Source: Paracamarosporium sp. OC-R06-R3
Lineage: Eukaryota > Ascomycota > Dothideomycetes > Pleosporales > Didymosphaeriaceae
Reading direction: 5' to 3'
Assembly: GCA_019828545.1 (NCBI GenBank)
Contig: JACVRA010000138.1
Span: 124,001-188,000 of the forward strand
Length of the DNA stretch: 64,000 nucleotides
This document shows, one piece after another, positions 9,424 to 20,547 of the stretch. Positions within the stretch are counted from its first letter, which is position 1. Every line of letters begins with the position of its first letter. The notes beneath the pieces are model-generated. The model did not search any database. It was given only the letters and a program-made list of their open reading frames with translations, and was not told the DNA's origin. Both the position numbers and the translations under genes were made by a program.

Positions 9424-11586
9424 TTAACCATCAGCACCCTCGACAGCTTCCTGCAATTCGGCCAAAGCCGCCTCGTACGTCCTTCTCCTGTTGTACTCAA
9501 CACTGCGCTCTTTCCATTCCACGCGCCTAACCTTCCTGTCGCCTCTTCTTATGTTGTGGCCCCTTGCAAGTTGATTCCAAAACCACGCTGCTTCCGACTT
9601 CGTCACCAGAGTCCAAGCTTCACCTGGTTTGCCAGCACGCGCCGTTCGACCGACACGATGAACGTAACTAGTGCTACTTGGTGGTATATCGTAGTTGATA
9701 ACGTGCGTAATATCAGGAATATCCAGACCTCGCGACGCGGCGTCAGAAGCAATTAAAATCTTGACTGAACCAGAACTAAATTGTCGTAGCAGCCTTTTGG
9801 ACGCTTTCGCAGTAGATGACGGAGACATGGTTCTGAGGTATTCTTTGAATGACGGTTCTAGAACGGATAAGAGATGCGATAAACGTGATGCACTCTCATT
9901 GCTCTTGGTGAAAACAAGGACGCGGTTCTTGTGCTTTGCGATTGAAGGCTTTGCAGAAGGTTTCTCCTCGGCGTCAGAATCACTGTCGTCGCTTGACGAA
10001 TCTTCCGATGAGTCTTCATCATCGCTTTCTCCTGCAGCTGTGTGCTCGTCCTTGCTGGTGTCTTGGAACACGTTGGTTAGCAAGAGGTACAACAAGTAGA
10101 GAGGTTTCTTCTGGCCATCTCCGATAGGCACGGCGGACTCGTTCAGCGTTGATGGAAGTTCAAAGCTATCACCCTCTGTTGCAGCGAGATATTGCTCTTG
10201 ATCATCCTGTACGGAGACTAATTTAGGTCTTTTGAGTCTCAATGCTCCCAACTTAGTCAGATCCTTCTCCATGGTAGCACTTAGAATGACTTTGGTAATC
10301 TGTCGTGAAGGAGAAGGCGGTAGAAGAGGTCCACGCCCTGACGTTTGCCTTTGCTTTCGAAGCCGTTCCTGTGCATCCATCATGTCTTCGGATGTCTCGC
10401 CGTGCAGAGCATCCATCAGCACCGTCGACCATCCTTGGAAACTCTGGTTCAGCAGCTGGTCTGCTTCGTCAATGACAAGCCACCTAACAGAGCGCAACAA
10501 GAATCCAGTCGTAGATTCTATGTGCTCGACCAATCTCCCAGGGGTGCAGATGAGGATGTCAACTCCAGAATCGTAGCGTGGTACGTGATCGGGTGGCAGC
10601 GTCACCAGGTCATTCATAAGACCACAGTTCTCCACGAACCCAGACTCCCTCTGTTGTTTGGCTGCTTCGTGCAGAAGAGCGGCTCTCTTGGGCTCGTATT
10701 GCGCTCTCACTTTGACCAGCTGTTTCTGCTCCGTGGCAAAAGGAACGTTCCCCACAGCGGTCCCGACCTTGATCTTGGTGCCGGCACAGAGTTCTTCGGC
10801 GACTTGTAGAGCTTGGTCGACCAGTTGTCGCGTCGGGACTACGATAATGGCAGATAGTACGGGCGTAGTGCGGTCCTTTAATGCTTCAGCGATTGGTAGG
10901 AGATATGCCAACGTCTTTCCAGAACCCGTCCTCGCTGAAACGCATATGTCGCCCAGATGCTGCTCGTACCCAGGCTGAAGCATTGGAAGAAGCGCAGATT
11001 GCACAGCCAGGGCCTCTGTATATCCTTGTTTCTCCAGCTTTTTCACAAAAGACGGTTCCACACCCAGCTTGTCAAACGAAACGCGTTTTGAAGCTTCAAC
11101 GGTGGTGGGTTGCGCTAGCCATGTCGGTAGTACTGAGAAGGTGGGCTTAAACGCGGGCTCGGGCACCGGTGCAGGCTGCGGAAGAGGTTCTAGGTCTCGA
11201 AGCACTACCTCTGGCTTATTTTCCTGCTCATCCTCTGACTCTTTCTGAGGCTGCTCCTTAGCCTTCCGCGAAACCTTCTCAAACTTCGACAGCACGGTCT
11301 TATGCTTCTTGGGCGTCGCGGTCTCGTCTTGCGCCAGATCGGGCTGATCGTCCAAATCTCGCTTCCGCTTCTTAGGTTTCTTCGGCAGCTTCGCTGGTGT
11401 ATCTTCCCGTGCGTCGACTGTCCCGGAGTAACTCGTAACACGCTCCTCCTCCTTCTGCTCTCTAGACTGCAACGCTGCTGGGGGGTTGGGCTTGGGCTTG
11501 GGCAATCCTTTACTTGGGGTCAGCTGTGCTGGTTTTGAAGTTGTGGGCGGTTGCCAGCGCTGGACGCCACCAAACGCGGGCGCCAT
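9424..11586 (-). CDS. DBP6: DEAD-box ATP-dependent RNA helicase Dbp6 (60S ribosome biogenesis)
   Basis: Single exon, 720 aa. The N-terminal ~165 residues are charged and Lys-rich (nucleolar type). The helicase core follows in order: Q-motif region FDKLGVEPSFVKKLEKQGY, Walker A SARTGSGKTLAYLLP, motif Ia VPTRQLVDQ, Ib TPGRLVEH, DEAD box VIDEADQLL, motif III ILSATMEKD, motif IV VLVFTKSN, V ASDAASRGLDI and VI YVHRVGRTARAGK. An acidic Ser/Asp/Glu run of about 35 residues sits in the second RecA domain, before motif IV. The GYEQHLGDICVSARTGSGKT region and the FQGW after the DEAD box fit Dbp6/DDX51. In yeast Dbp6 acts in the nucleolus on early pre-60S particles. It is divergent from GPI3 with only 231 bp between the two ATGs. 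Confidence 0.92.
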   Translation of the reverse strand: MAPAFGGVQRWQPPTTSKPAQLTPSKGLPKPKPNPPAALQSREQKEEERVTSYSGTVDAREDTPAKLPKKPKKRKRDLDDQPDLAQDETATPKKHKTVLSKFEKVSRKAKEQPQKESEDEQENKPEVVLRDLEPLPQPAPVPEPAFKPTFSVLPTWLAQPTTVEASKRVSFDKLGVEPSFVKKLEKQGYTEALAVQSALLPMLQPGYEQHLGDICVSARTGSGKTLAYLLPIAEALKDRTTPVLSAIIVVPTRQLVDQALQVAEELCAGTKIKVGTAVGNVPFATEQKQLVKVRAQYEPKRAALLHEAAKQQRESGFVENCGLMNDLVTLPPDHVPRYDSGVDILICTPGRLVEHIESTTGFLLRSVRWLVIDEADQLLNQSFQGWSTVLMDALHGETSEDMMDAQERLRKQRQTSGRGPLLPPSPSRQITKVILSATMEKDLTKLGALRLKRPKLVSVQDDQEQYLAATEGDSFELPSTLNESAVPIGDGQKKPLYLLYLLLTNVFQDTSKDEHTAAGESDDEDSSEDSSSDDSDSDAEEKPSAKPSIAKHKNRVLVFTKSNESASRLSHLLSVLEPSFKEYLRTMSPSSTAKASKRLLRQFSSGSVKILIASDAASRGLDIPDITHVINYDIPPSSTSYVHRVGRTARAGKPGEAWTLVTKSEAAWFWNQLARGHNIRRGDRKVRRVEWKERSVEYNRRRTYEAALAELQEAVEGADG

Positions 11587-11817
11587 CTTGGACCGAGCGT
11601 GTCGTAGGATTGCGCGGTCGTGGTGGTCGCAAAGGCCAAAAAGTTATTGAACGCCAAGATATCGCGGTGCCAGAAAACGCCGACGCGGAGCTCCGTCGCG
11701 GCTTCCGCATCGCGCAGCGTGGGGTAACTCGGCGCACAACACCACAACCTTCTGAGCGAATTGAGATGCATTCTACGTCTCTACGCGCTCGAGGTCGTCG
11801 TCCTCGAAGATACCACC
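11587..11817. promoter_or_regulatory. Shared divergent promoter of DBP6 and GPI3
   Basis: 231 bp separate the two start codons, which point away from each other. Both genes must draw their core promoters from this interval or from each other's 5' ends. No TATA box is evident, as is usual for housekeeping genes. Confidence 0.6.
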
Positions 11818-13537
11818 ATGCCGTACAATATCGCGTATGTAATCCTACACTGTGTGTCCGTCATCTGTCCGAAGCTCATGTCTCTGTAGCATGGTTAGCG
11901 ACAACTTCTACCCGCAGCCCGGTATGCGCGACCGAAAGCACACTCGAATGCATTGTCTAATGGGCTCAAGGCGGAGTCGAAAGTCACATGTACCAGCTGT
12001 CCAGTGTGAGCTACCCGCTCCATCCTCCCATCCATCCTCTTACGCTGCCAGAAACTCATCGATCGCGGCCACAAGGTCATCATCATCACCCACGCATACA
12101 AGGGACGAACAGGAGTCCGCTACCTCACCAATGGCCTCAAAGTGTACTATGTCCCGTTCTGGACCGTCTATCGCGAGACCACGTTCCCGACCGTCTTCTC
12201 CTTCTTCCCTATCTTCCGAAACATTGTGATCCGCGAGCAAATCGACATTGTCCACGGCCACGCCAGTCTCAGCAACCTCTGCAACGAGGCGATACTTCAT
12301 GCGCGGACCATGGGCCTGCGGACCGTATTCACAGACCACAGCCTCTTCGGCTTCGCAGACGCCGGCAGCATTCTCACAAACAAGCTCCTCAAGTTCACCC
12401 TGAGCGACGTCGACCACGTCATCTGTGTCAGTCACACCTGGTACGTACCCAAGGCCCTCGCAGGGATGCAAGCTGAACCGCCCCAGCAAAGAAAACTGCG
12501 TGCTACGCGCATCGCTGGACCCGCTCATGGTCTCCGTCATCCCGAATGCCGTCGTGGCCGAGAACTTTCGCCCGCTCTCGCTCGACTCGGCACCCGCGCG
12601 CCGCAACAGTGGCCCGGGGCCTCCGAAACCCCTCGGGCAGCACGACACGATAACCATCGTGGCCATCATGCGCTTGTTCTACAACAAGGGGGTGGACCTG
12701 CTCATCGCGGCGATCCCCCGCGTGCTCGCGGCGCACCCGAACGTCCGCTTCATCGTCGCGGGGACAGGCCCCAAGGCCATCGATCTCGAACAGATGATCG
12801 AGCGGAACGTCCTACAAGACAGGATCCTCCTCCTCGGGGCAGTTCGCCACGAAGAAGTCCGCGACGTCATGGTCCAGGGCCACATCTTCCTCAACCCGTC
12901 CCTCACCGAGGCCTTTGGCACCGTCATCGTCGAGGCCGCCTCGTGTGGCCTGTACGTCGTGTGCACTCGCGTAGGCGGCGTCCCGGAGGTCCTGCCAAAC
13001 CACATGACGGAGTTTGCCGCCCCGGAGGAAGACGACATCGTCGCCGCCACGGGCCGTGCCATCGCCAAGCTGCGCGAAGGCAAGGTGCGCACCGACCTGT
13101 TCCACGCCCAGGTCAAGCAGATGTACTCGTGGACGGATGTCGCGGAGCGCACGGAAAGAGTCTACGACGGCGTGGTCGGCGGTATCGATTCCACCGACGT
13201 CTACGAAGGCACCGCTGTGCGCGGCCGCGCCGGCGTGCGGAGCTTCGCTCTCATCGACCGGCTCAAGCGGTACTACGGCTGCGGCATCTGGGCCGGCAAG
13301 CTCTTCTGCCTGTGCGCCATCGTGGACTACCTGCTGTACATCGTGCTGGAGATCTTCGCGCCCCGCTCCCGCATAGACGTGTGCAGGAACTGGCCCAAGA
13401 AGGCGGCCAAGGATGGGAACGCAAAAGCAAAGACTGTCGGGTTACAAGAAGCAAGCGAGATACTGCACAAGCGAGGCCCGCGTCACAGGGAGAAGGAAGA
13501 AGAGACGGATGAAGTCCGAGAACCGTTAGCATTGTGA
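11818..13537 (+). CDS. GPI3: GPI N-acetylglucosaminyltransferase catalytic subunit (PIG-A/Gpi3)
   Basis: Five exons: 11818-11834, 11890-11921, 11971-12005, 12052-12440, 12487-13537; 507 aa. The first three exons are only 17, 32 and 35 nt and together encode [18 protein letters not shown] plus [10 protein letters not shown], exactly the conserved start of PIG-A. All four introns are GT-AG and 46-55 nt. Next come [19 protein letters not shown], the HGHASLSN region, and the GT4 EX7E motif in [15 protein letters not shown] hydrophobic segment near the C-terminus ([19 protein letters not shown]) is the ER anchor. The enzyme moves GlcNAc from UDP-GlcNAc to phosphatidylinositol on the cytoplasmic ER face, the first step of GPI anchor synthesis, within the GPI-GnT complex. 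The last ~60 residues are charged and variable, and their coding DNA plus stop is duplicated in tandem just downstream. Confidence 0.94.
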
Positions 13538-13692
13538 TTGAAGCACGGCCAAAGACGCAGAAGCGAGGACTGTCGTCGGAATAGAAGAGTCGAGCGATGT
13601 ACTGCGCAAGCGAGGCCCGCGTCATAGGGAAAAGGGAGAAGAGACGATTGAACTCCAAGAGCCGTTGGCATTGTGATGGAAGAAGCATAAGC
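13421..13692 (+). repeat. Tandem duplication of the GPI3 3' end
   Basis: The end of the GPI3 coding region (13421 to about 13550, stop included) recurs with an offset of 139 bp at about 13555-13692. Exact shared blocks include GCGAGGCCCGCGTCA (13471 and 13610) and GCATTGTGAT (13529 and 13668), the latter holding the stop. The two copies differ by scattered substitutions and small indels, so the duplication is not recent. The second copy lies in the 3' UTR and is not needed for the protein. Confidence 0.85.
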
Positions 13693-13916
13693 ATGGTTGA
13701 TACCCCTCGTGTAGAGAGTCAAGACTATCATTTATTACGAAGATTACCTAGGTACCTCATTTCCACGCACCCGTCTCAAACAAAGGACGCAGCCAGACTA
13801 GCAGCCAGCAATCCCTTTTCTTTCCCTGTAAAAAAAAAACATGCCATCGCTAACCAGATACCTCTCATCAAACAAAAACAGAACGCCGCCCAATGCACTC
13901 CTCACTCACCCCCCAC

Positions 13917-14681
13917 TTACTTCCAAAACCAATACTCGGCCGCATACCCGACCTGAAAGCTCTCGGGCATGCCCTCACACGTCTTGGGCGCGACACCCCC
14001 CGCAGTCTCCAGCCGATAAACCTCCTTGTAATCGCCCTCAACACCAAGAAGCTTCACCCACGCGACGCTCCCAAGCCCATTCTCGCCCTTGACCGCACTA
14101 GCGGGCGCCGTACTATTCGCCGCCGCCTTCGCCTGCACGTATCCATAGTCCGTCTTCTCCGTCACCAGCTTGAACAGCGGGACGCCTGCGGCCGTGAACT
14201 CGTGGTGGCCCGAGACAGTGTATTTTTGCACGTCTTGCGAGAGGTCTACGGCTTGGGAGAGGGCGATGGACGGGATGCGAGAGAGCACGCTGGGCGCGCG
14301 GACCGAGTAGCAGGTTACGTTGTACAGGGTTGCGTTTGCGCCGATGAGCTTGGGCGCCGACGAGGAGGTCGACGACGCGCAGGTGTAGTTTTGCGTGCCG
14401 CGGCCGATGGCGATGTGGCCGAGGGTGAGGCCGGGAGATACGCTGGGGAGGGGCGTTGGTGCTGCGTTTGTTAGTGCTGTGTGGAGGTGGGAGGGGAGGG
14501 GAGGGGACGTACCGAGGGGCATGGAGGCTTTTGACAGGTCGCAGGTGCCGTCTTCGAGGGTGCGGAGTGTAGAGGCGGAGAGGGCGCGGCGCTCAAGGGT
14601 GGTGAGGGTTGTGGGTGTGGGTGCTGCGAGGATGGCGGGCGCGAAGGCGAGGGCCAGCGCGAGGGGGGTTGAGAAGAGCAT
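13917..14681 (-). CDS. Secreted DUF3455 protein
   Basis: Two exons, 14681-14513 and 14461-13917, giving 237 aa. The 51-nt intron (donor GTACGT, branch CACTAAC, acceptor CGCAG) is a multiple of three without a stop, so an intronless reading gives a 254-aa product with 17 extra Pro/Ser/Thr-rich residues; the branch site and the join MPL-APTPLP favour splicing. A signal peptide starts MLFSTPLALALAFAPAILA. Family marks are GLTLGHIAIGRGTQNYTC, CYSVRAPSVL, VSGHHEF and the end CEGMPESFQVGYAAEYWFW. DUF3455 proteins are secreted, often misnamed 'malate dehydrogenase', and their function is unknown. A TATA-like TATAATA sits at about 14766-14772. Confidence 0.88.
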   Translation of the reverse strand: MLFSTPLALALAFAPAILAAPTPTTLTTLERRALSASTLRTLEDGTCDLSKASMPLGTSPPLPSHLHTALTNAAPTPLPSVSPGLTLGHIAIGRGTQNYTCASSTSSSAPKLIGANATLYNVTCYSVRAPSVLSRIPSIALSQAVDLSQDVQKYTVSGHHEFTAAGVPLFKLVTEKTDYGYVQAKAAANSTAPASAVKGENGLGSVAWVKLLGVEGDYKEVYRLETAGGVAPKTCEGMPESFQVGYAAEYWFWK

Positions 14682-15303
14682 GGTGGTAGAGGAGGGTGGT
14701 GTTGTTTGGTGTATGAGGTGATGAGTAGTGCGGGTAGGATCGACGTGTGGTATGCCTCAAGCAGGTATTATATCCCTCTCTTTGACGTCGTCGTAGGTGA
14801 GATGCGAGCTCGATGAGACTGTCGGCTGTTCGATATCCGGCACCGAAATAGCAAGTCAGACCAAGTTCCTTTCCGATCCAGGAAGTGAGAAAATAGCCCA
14901 GACAGACAAGACCAAGTAGGTACGTAAGAGAAGAAGAAGAAGAAGAAGCGCTCGAGATCCAGATCCCAAGTACCCTTGTAAACAAAAGCAAAAACCTAGG
15001 AAACAACTGCTGCTGTCGATCGATCGCGCCTGTCCTGTCCTGAAAGCAAGGCTATCTGTTGCAATGGCCTCGCTTGCTGCGCAGAGCAGCTCCCCATATA
15101 TACACAAAGTTGCTTCCCCAACGTCGCGCGCGTAGCATCGAGCTAGCACCCGTTGGCGCCGGCATCCAGGCGCTGCGCAAAAATAGTGCTCCTGCCCTGC
15201 GATTGGTGCGTCCCAAGCGCGGCTCCATCTGTCGTGCATGCGAGCCTTCTACTTGTGGTATAGTTCCCGTAGAAGTTGGGATTAAAATAGATGGAGTAGA
15301 TGC

Positions 15304-15336
15304 GGGCGGGTGATTGGGCGGGTGATTGGGCGGGTG
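15304..15336 (+). repeat. Short direct repeats, 12-bp unit
   Basis: GGGCGGGTGATT occurs twice in a row, followed by a 9-base partial third copy. Confidence 0.85.
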
Positions 15337-15540
15337 GGTGTGGAGAGAGGCCGGGAGGATGCGTTGCGTGGTACGCAGCCGCATCCTCCGCTGGTGTTGA
15401 TGATGGGGACTTGCGGTTCTGGTAGAGATGGTCGGCGGAGGATGGATGGACGTGAGATGTCTCGATAGCTTTTGCTGTTCCTACCTTCACTGCCACCACC
15501 ACTACAGAGACATGCGCATCCGCACGTGCGCACGAAACAC

Positions 15541-15570
15541 CCATCCATCCATCCATCCATCCATCCATCC
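15541..15570 (+). repeat. (CCAT)n microsatellite
   Basis: Seven and a half CCAT units without interruption. Non-coding; it creates spurious Met-Asp-Gly-Trp repeats in frames on the other strand. Confidence 0.95.
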
Positions 15571-16742
15571 TCCCTGAGAAACACCACGCTCGCCTGTCTG
15601 ACCTCGCCTCGCCTTCCCCACTCCCGCAGAGCCGCCGCAAACAAACCAAACCAAACGCCCACTTACAAGCATAGCACCACCCAAAAAAATCCCGCTAATT
15701 ACCTCCACATTAGCCGCTCCCATCACGCGAACAAACAAACAAACACCCTTAATATAGACAGTCCACCGTCCAAAAGCAGAGATATTAAGGCGCTTTGACG
15801 GTCCCGTCCGGTACCTTAGCTTGCCAGCGAAGTCTGGGCGAAGTCTAGCCGACGTTGCGCCCGCGCCCATGATTGGTAACCGGATGGAGGATAAGCGCTT
15901 GCGTATCGGTATTAGTGGGACGGTGCGGTACGACTTGGCGATGTGTATGCGCGCGAGTGGATGAATGGCATGGCATGGCGGGAAGATCTGGGCTTCTGCT
16001 TTACCGTGTCGTAGGTAGTACCCGGGTGAGGAGGCAGGGATGCGGCTTGGTCAGGCAGATGTGTGGACGAGAGGGCTCGAGAGCGTAGATGCGCGGATGC
16101 GGGTGCGGGAGGGACGCGGTGGAGATCCGTGTGTGCTTCCGTGCGTGCAGAGACGGACTCGACCTCGACTTAGGCTGGTGGGAGTTATTCGCGGATGGAT
16201 ACTAGAGAGGAAATTGTCGCGCTGCGATTTCACTCGATGGAGTGGTCGAGCATGTTTCGAGGCCGGAGCTTGCACTGTGCTGTGTGTGCTTGCTTGCTTT
16301 CTGGCACGACGTTGTGTGTGTTTGGTTGCGCTATCGCGAGCATTTCGATGCTAAACCACCAAGCACCAGCACGAGACACACCATGCGTAGCCGCCTGAAA
16401 CACGCGTATACTACGCTACGCGGCGGCTGCTGTCATGTCATGTCATACACAGTAGCATCATGTCATAGTTTAGCACGCTACGTGCGTTTCGCTGACGCCT
16501 CATCCGCACGCGTACCGTGGGATCCTCCGCAGGCTGTGTATCCAGGCCACCACTCGACACACTCTTACAAATGCTCTCTGCGCAAATAGATTACATTATG
16601 CTAACATGCTATTTTCTTTTTGAGACCCTCAGTTGCTTATGTGTGCCCTTTTTCCCTTGTACACAGCCAATGTACTATGCATGGATAGATGGGTGGATGG
16701 TGGATGGATGAGTGCGTATACCACGCTCCAAAATACTGCACC

Positions 16743-18857
16743 TCACACCTGCTGCCCGACATTCGCCTCCGCCAGCGCCTCCCGACTTGCCTTCTCATCC
16801 CTCCTCCTCTCCCTCTCCATCATCGCCGCCTCCTGCCTCTTCTTCGCCGCAAGATATTGACAGAACTTGCTCTTCTCCCTCATCTTCCCTCCCCATTTGA
16901 GAAACACAAATGGCACGATGCACAGCGCCACGCTAAAGAACCCCAGAAGACTAGTCGCCCACGCGACGCCCAGAGCGCGATACATGGGCTTCGCTGCAAA
17001 CGGAAGTACCGCGCCGAAACTCGAGCGCGATAGAGAAGCCGCAGCCATGGCGCTCGCGGCAAAGATTTCATAGGCGTCCACGAGATAGTTGAGGAGCGCC
17101 ATGAAGAGGCATAGATAGCCCATGCCGAATAACATCGATGCGAGGCAGGGTACTATCCAATGGACGTCCGGTCTTGCCGTCCAGCCGAGCCAGAAACTGG
17201 AAATGACGAAGAATGGACCGGCGATGCAGGCCAGCGGCAGACGGCGCATCTCTTCGTTCCGTGACCATGGCTTGTTGGCAGCTTGTGCGCGATGCAGGAT
17301 GAAGTCCCAGGTGAGATAGAGGCCGGCGGAGACAACAGCGCCAACGCCGATGGGAAGAAAGGTGAGTCCTTCCTCGCCAGCATTGAAGTGGTATATGTCG
17401 ATGAAGATGAGGGGAAACGACTGGAAGTAGATGTAGAAGATTGCATCTGTGCGGTGTAAGTAAGCTGCTTTGACCGATGATAAAAGAAGCCGCCATGCAC
17501 TTACATGCGTAACTCAAATACAAGCAGGTGAACAGAACAAGAGGCTCAAAACATATCATGCGCAACGGCCTTGTAAGCACCGTCGTAACAATATGCCGGA
17601 AATCTGTCTTCTCCAACTCAATCGGCGCAATGATCGACTCGTCGCCCGTCTCTTTCCTCAACCGCTGGGCTCGGTACTTCAGAATAACCGGACCATACGT
17701 CTCTGGAAAGAAGAAGAACATCGGCCACGATGCACCGGCGAAGATGGCGCCAATCCAGAAAGCCCACGACCAGCTTATCACTGAGATGAAGCCGCTAATG
17801 GGCGGTCCAAGTATGGGTCCAAAAGTCGTCGCTGCCTGTCCCACGCATAAGCATTGTTAAAACATCGTTATCGGCTTGAGATGTGCTGACCATGAAAATA
17901 GCCATACTCCTTCCTCTGGACACAGGATCATGGTAAATATCTGCGCAAACGCCGCCGACGACTGAGATCGCACAAGAGCCGCCCAATCCAACCATCAAAC
18001 GGAAGACGACAAGACCGGCAAAAGTTGGCGCAACAGCGGACGCTATTGAGAAAATTGTGAATAAGGCAAATGAACCTATCATGACCCATTTACGGCCGTA
18101 TGACTCGGATAATGGACCCCATATCATGGGACCACCGACGTAACCTACTAGATACATTGAGGTTGGCAATATCAGCTGCGCTTCATTGGTGACGTCAAAA
18201 TGTTTTGATATTGGTGCAGTTGCTCCTGCTGCAAGACTGCATCTGATTAGCCAGCTGTCAAGCATGGTCCCAAGGTCGATACGTACGATGAGCCCACCGT
18301 ACTATTCATGACTGCACGGCTATTAGCTTTGCTCTACTATACGTTGTTTGTCTGCTTACCGCTCATGATCGCTACAAATAGCGCATACAACTTTTTCCAC
18401 TGTGTAATGCATTAGCCTCTCGCCTTCGCAAACCAAGGCGTCTTGCGTACCTTGCCCCAGTTGTTTGGATTCTCTGGATCCCCTTCATCAAACCTTATAG
18501 TTCTTCGTCCGTTATCTTCTAAGTCAGATTCATCGTCCAAGGAGTCTGAATGTGAGTCTGGAGTTGAATCATCTTTGATTTCGTCGCCCTTCTCTACGTC
18601 TGAACCCGGGTCGATGTCAAGATCGTAAATGGTAGGTATTTGCGCGCGGGAAGCACCTGTAAAGCTTTAGATCTGCTTGCTGCATATCGTGTTGTCCACG
18701 TGGATTAAGCTGCATATAACGTGCTGTTGGACGTACGTCGGTCGCGTTGCGTCACGCTGCGGACGAGAGCAACAGGTGTAGCTTCCTGCTCCAACCCGTC
18801 CCGCTGCAGACGGCTCTCCCGCGAATAAGTTCTCTCTAACTGCTGTTGGTCCGCCAT
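16743..18857 (-). CDS. MFS transporter, DHA1/FLR1-type multidrug or polyamine H+ antiporter
   Basis: Seven exons: 18857-18737, 18656-18451, 18399-18360, 18311-18287, 18236-17891, 17835-17505, 17446-16743; 590 aa. Introns are 48-80 nt with good consensus sites; exons 3 and 4 are only 40 and 25 nt. An acidic cytoplasmic N-terminus of about 110 residues leads to DPENPNNWGKWKK, then about 12 membrane segments. Marks are the motif-A-like GPLSESYGRKWVM, the SRGRSMAIFMAATTFGPILG join with GPPISGFI (motif C), and FFFFPETYGPVILKYRAQ after helix 6, typical of the fungal FLR1-like branch. The end is Lys/Glu-rich. Such proteins export toxic small molecules from the plasma membrane; the substrate cannot be told. 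No biosynthetic gene lies next to it. Confidence 0.92.
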
Positions 18858-19439
18858 TGTGCAGGTACCGGTCAACTATCGAGACTCAAAAGCTCGAAGA
18901 GAACGCTGGGCATGATTCCAGACGGCCGGGAATCTGATGACAAAAGGACAATTGCGAGATTTTGAGAACTTGGGGATCCATGACACCAGCCCCGCGTTAG
19001 GTTAATAGCATACCCGAGGTGGACAAACCACACCGATATGGTCGGCAGGTTGCAGATCCAACCCGAGACTATAGATGCAGGCCGGGGGTAAGAGCGAGCA
19101 CGTGATCGGCAACGACGGCATACTAATTAAATGCGGTTCAGCATTCTGACTCTGGGGAGAGCTCGCTAGATATTGCGTGTTCAGTTTCCGCTGGGGAACA
19201 CTAGCGACTGAAAAGCACTAACATTGCGTCAGCGATCAACAGACGGCCCGAAAGGAAGCAACGCTGCATTTGCCAACCGTTACTTGTTGAAAGCTCAATG
19301 TAGGCGAAAAACCAAATGAAGGCGAGACGGGTAGATGAACGCAATTAATTTTTCGTTTCAAGCTGATTTTTTTGTGCCATAGGCCTCGTGTGCGCCTAAC
19401 CAGAAATTGGTATCCAACTCCGAATCGCTGTTGGTGGCT
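18858..19439. other. Intergenic region, upstream of the MFS gene
   Basis: About 580 bp containing the MFS promoter and the 3' flank of the prefoldin gene. I see no gene or clear regulatory motif. Confidence 0.5.
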
Positions 19440-20249
19440 TTATGTCTCAAGATTGATACTTCTTCCAAACCTGCCATATAGTACCTTTTTCAGCTCTGCC
19501 ATCTCGTCGTGAATACCGTCGAGACGTTCCTTCAAGGCATCAACGTCGCTATCAATTGTCTCTGTAGATGAAGAGAGCAGCTCAAGGACTTCGGGCTGTG
19601 GTAATGAGACGAAGCAGTCACCGACTTTGTAGCTGTTGGTCTGATATCAGCCTCTTTCGCCCAACGAGGATCGCTAGACATTGCTTCCAGTGCCTAATGC
19701 GAAGACGTGGTAGTACTTACGGCACCTTCTCTTCCTCATCCACAAGTTCCAACTCGCCAGATATCTCTTCCAGATCCTCCTTCTCCTTCTGTAACGCAAG
19801 TAAGCCTTGTACCAAATACCAACACGTCCATGCTTTTCGGTAGAATCCCATACGAGGCTCACCACCTAAGCGAAGGTCGCACTCACCATCTTCGCCTTCA
19901 GCTCCTCCTCAATTGCTGTCTCTTTCTGGTGTAGCGAGCTAAAGCGATTAATCTTTTCTTGATCTTCGCGCCGAACCTCCATGTCTTCGGCCCCCGCCGA
20001 GGCCTCATCCTCCTTCGAAAGCTGTTCGTAGCGCCGTTAGCTGCGTCATCGCCTTAAGCTGACAGCAAACTCTAGCTTCGGGGAACAACAACCAAAATAG
20101 CAAGAGGGAAAGCAATGGAGCGCGCTTCGCCGCGATGCGGCTGAATGTATGAAGAGAAAAAGGGGCAGGCGTTCGGGAAGGTGCAACGGTGCAGCTAGGA
20201 AGGAGCAAAAATTGAGCGGGGGTCTGGCACCTACCATGCGGCGTTGCAT
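19440..20249 (-). CDS. GIM3: Prefoldin subunit 4 (Gim3)
   Basis: Four exons: 20249-20235, 20021-19887, 19788-19721, 19632-19440; 136 aa, usual for the family. Exon 1 is only 15 nt (MQRRM), then a 213-nt intron, then LSKEDEASAGAEDMEVRRED. Next come QEKINRFSSLHQKET, a coiled coil, VPYKVGDCFVSLP across the third intron, and the end LYGRFGRSINLET, which is diagnostic of prefoldin 4. Prefoldin is a hexameric cytosolic co-chaperone that hands nascent actin and tubulin to the CCT chaperonin. No frame longer than about 90 codons covers this gene, so it is easily missed without splicing. Confidence 0.92.
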
Positions 20250-20547
20250 CTTGCTGAAAAGTCTGACTTATGACCCGAGATGTGCTGATCAACCAAGGTG
20301 ATGGGGTGACCAAGAGTGTCGCAAATTGTAAACGGCTTGGCAGTCGTGGTAGAAAGAGGTGAAGAGTTCAATGCTGATGGGCGAGGCAAACCATGACTCG
20401 CGTGCCAAGACCTTACACAAGAAGGCTCGACCTCACCCCATCATAATAGCATCGACATGGCGCTATGTGTTTCTGACATGACCGTTATTTGGAATTCAAT
20501 TATCTTCCATGGTAGATTGCGTGGGTCAATTTTCATTCATGGTACTA

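Larger units (their letters stand above)
14682..16742. other. Intergenic region rich in simple repeats
   Basis: About 2 kb without a supportable gene. It contains a TATA-like element near 14766, direct GGGCGGGTGATT repeats (15304-15336), a CCAT run (15541-15570) and short iterations such as GGCATGGCATGG near 15968 and TGTCATGTCATG near 16432. The longer frames across it (for example 15143-15662 minus, with Met-Asp-Gly-Trp repeats) are produced by the CCAT run. Confidence 0.55.

Noticed and set aside
12142..13512. 456-codon open frame overlapping GPI3
   Set aside because: Its first ~100 codons are the GPI3 frame; after the unspliced intron it continues in a wrong frame with an Arg/Pro/His-rich composition, typical of an out-of-frame reading of GC-rich coding DNA.
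15143..15662. Minus-strand frames with Met-Asp-Gly-Trp repeats
   Set aside because: Created by the CCAT microsatellite; no conserved part on either side.
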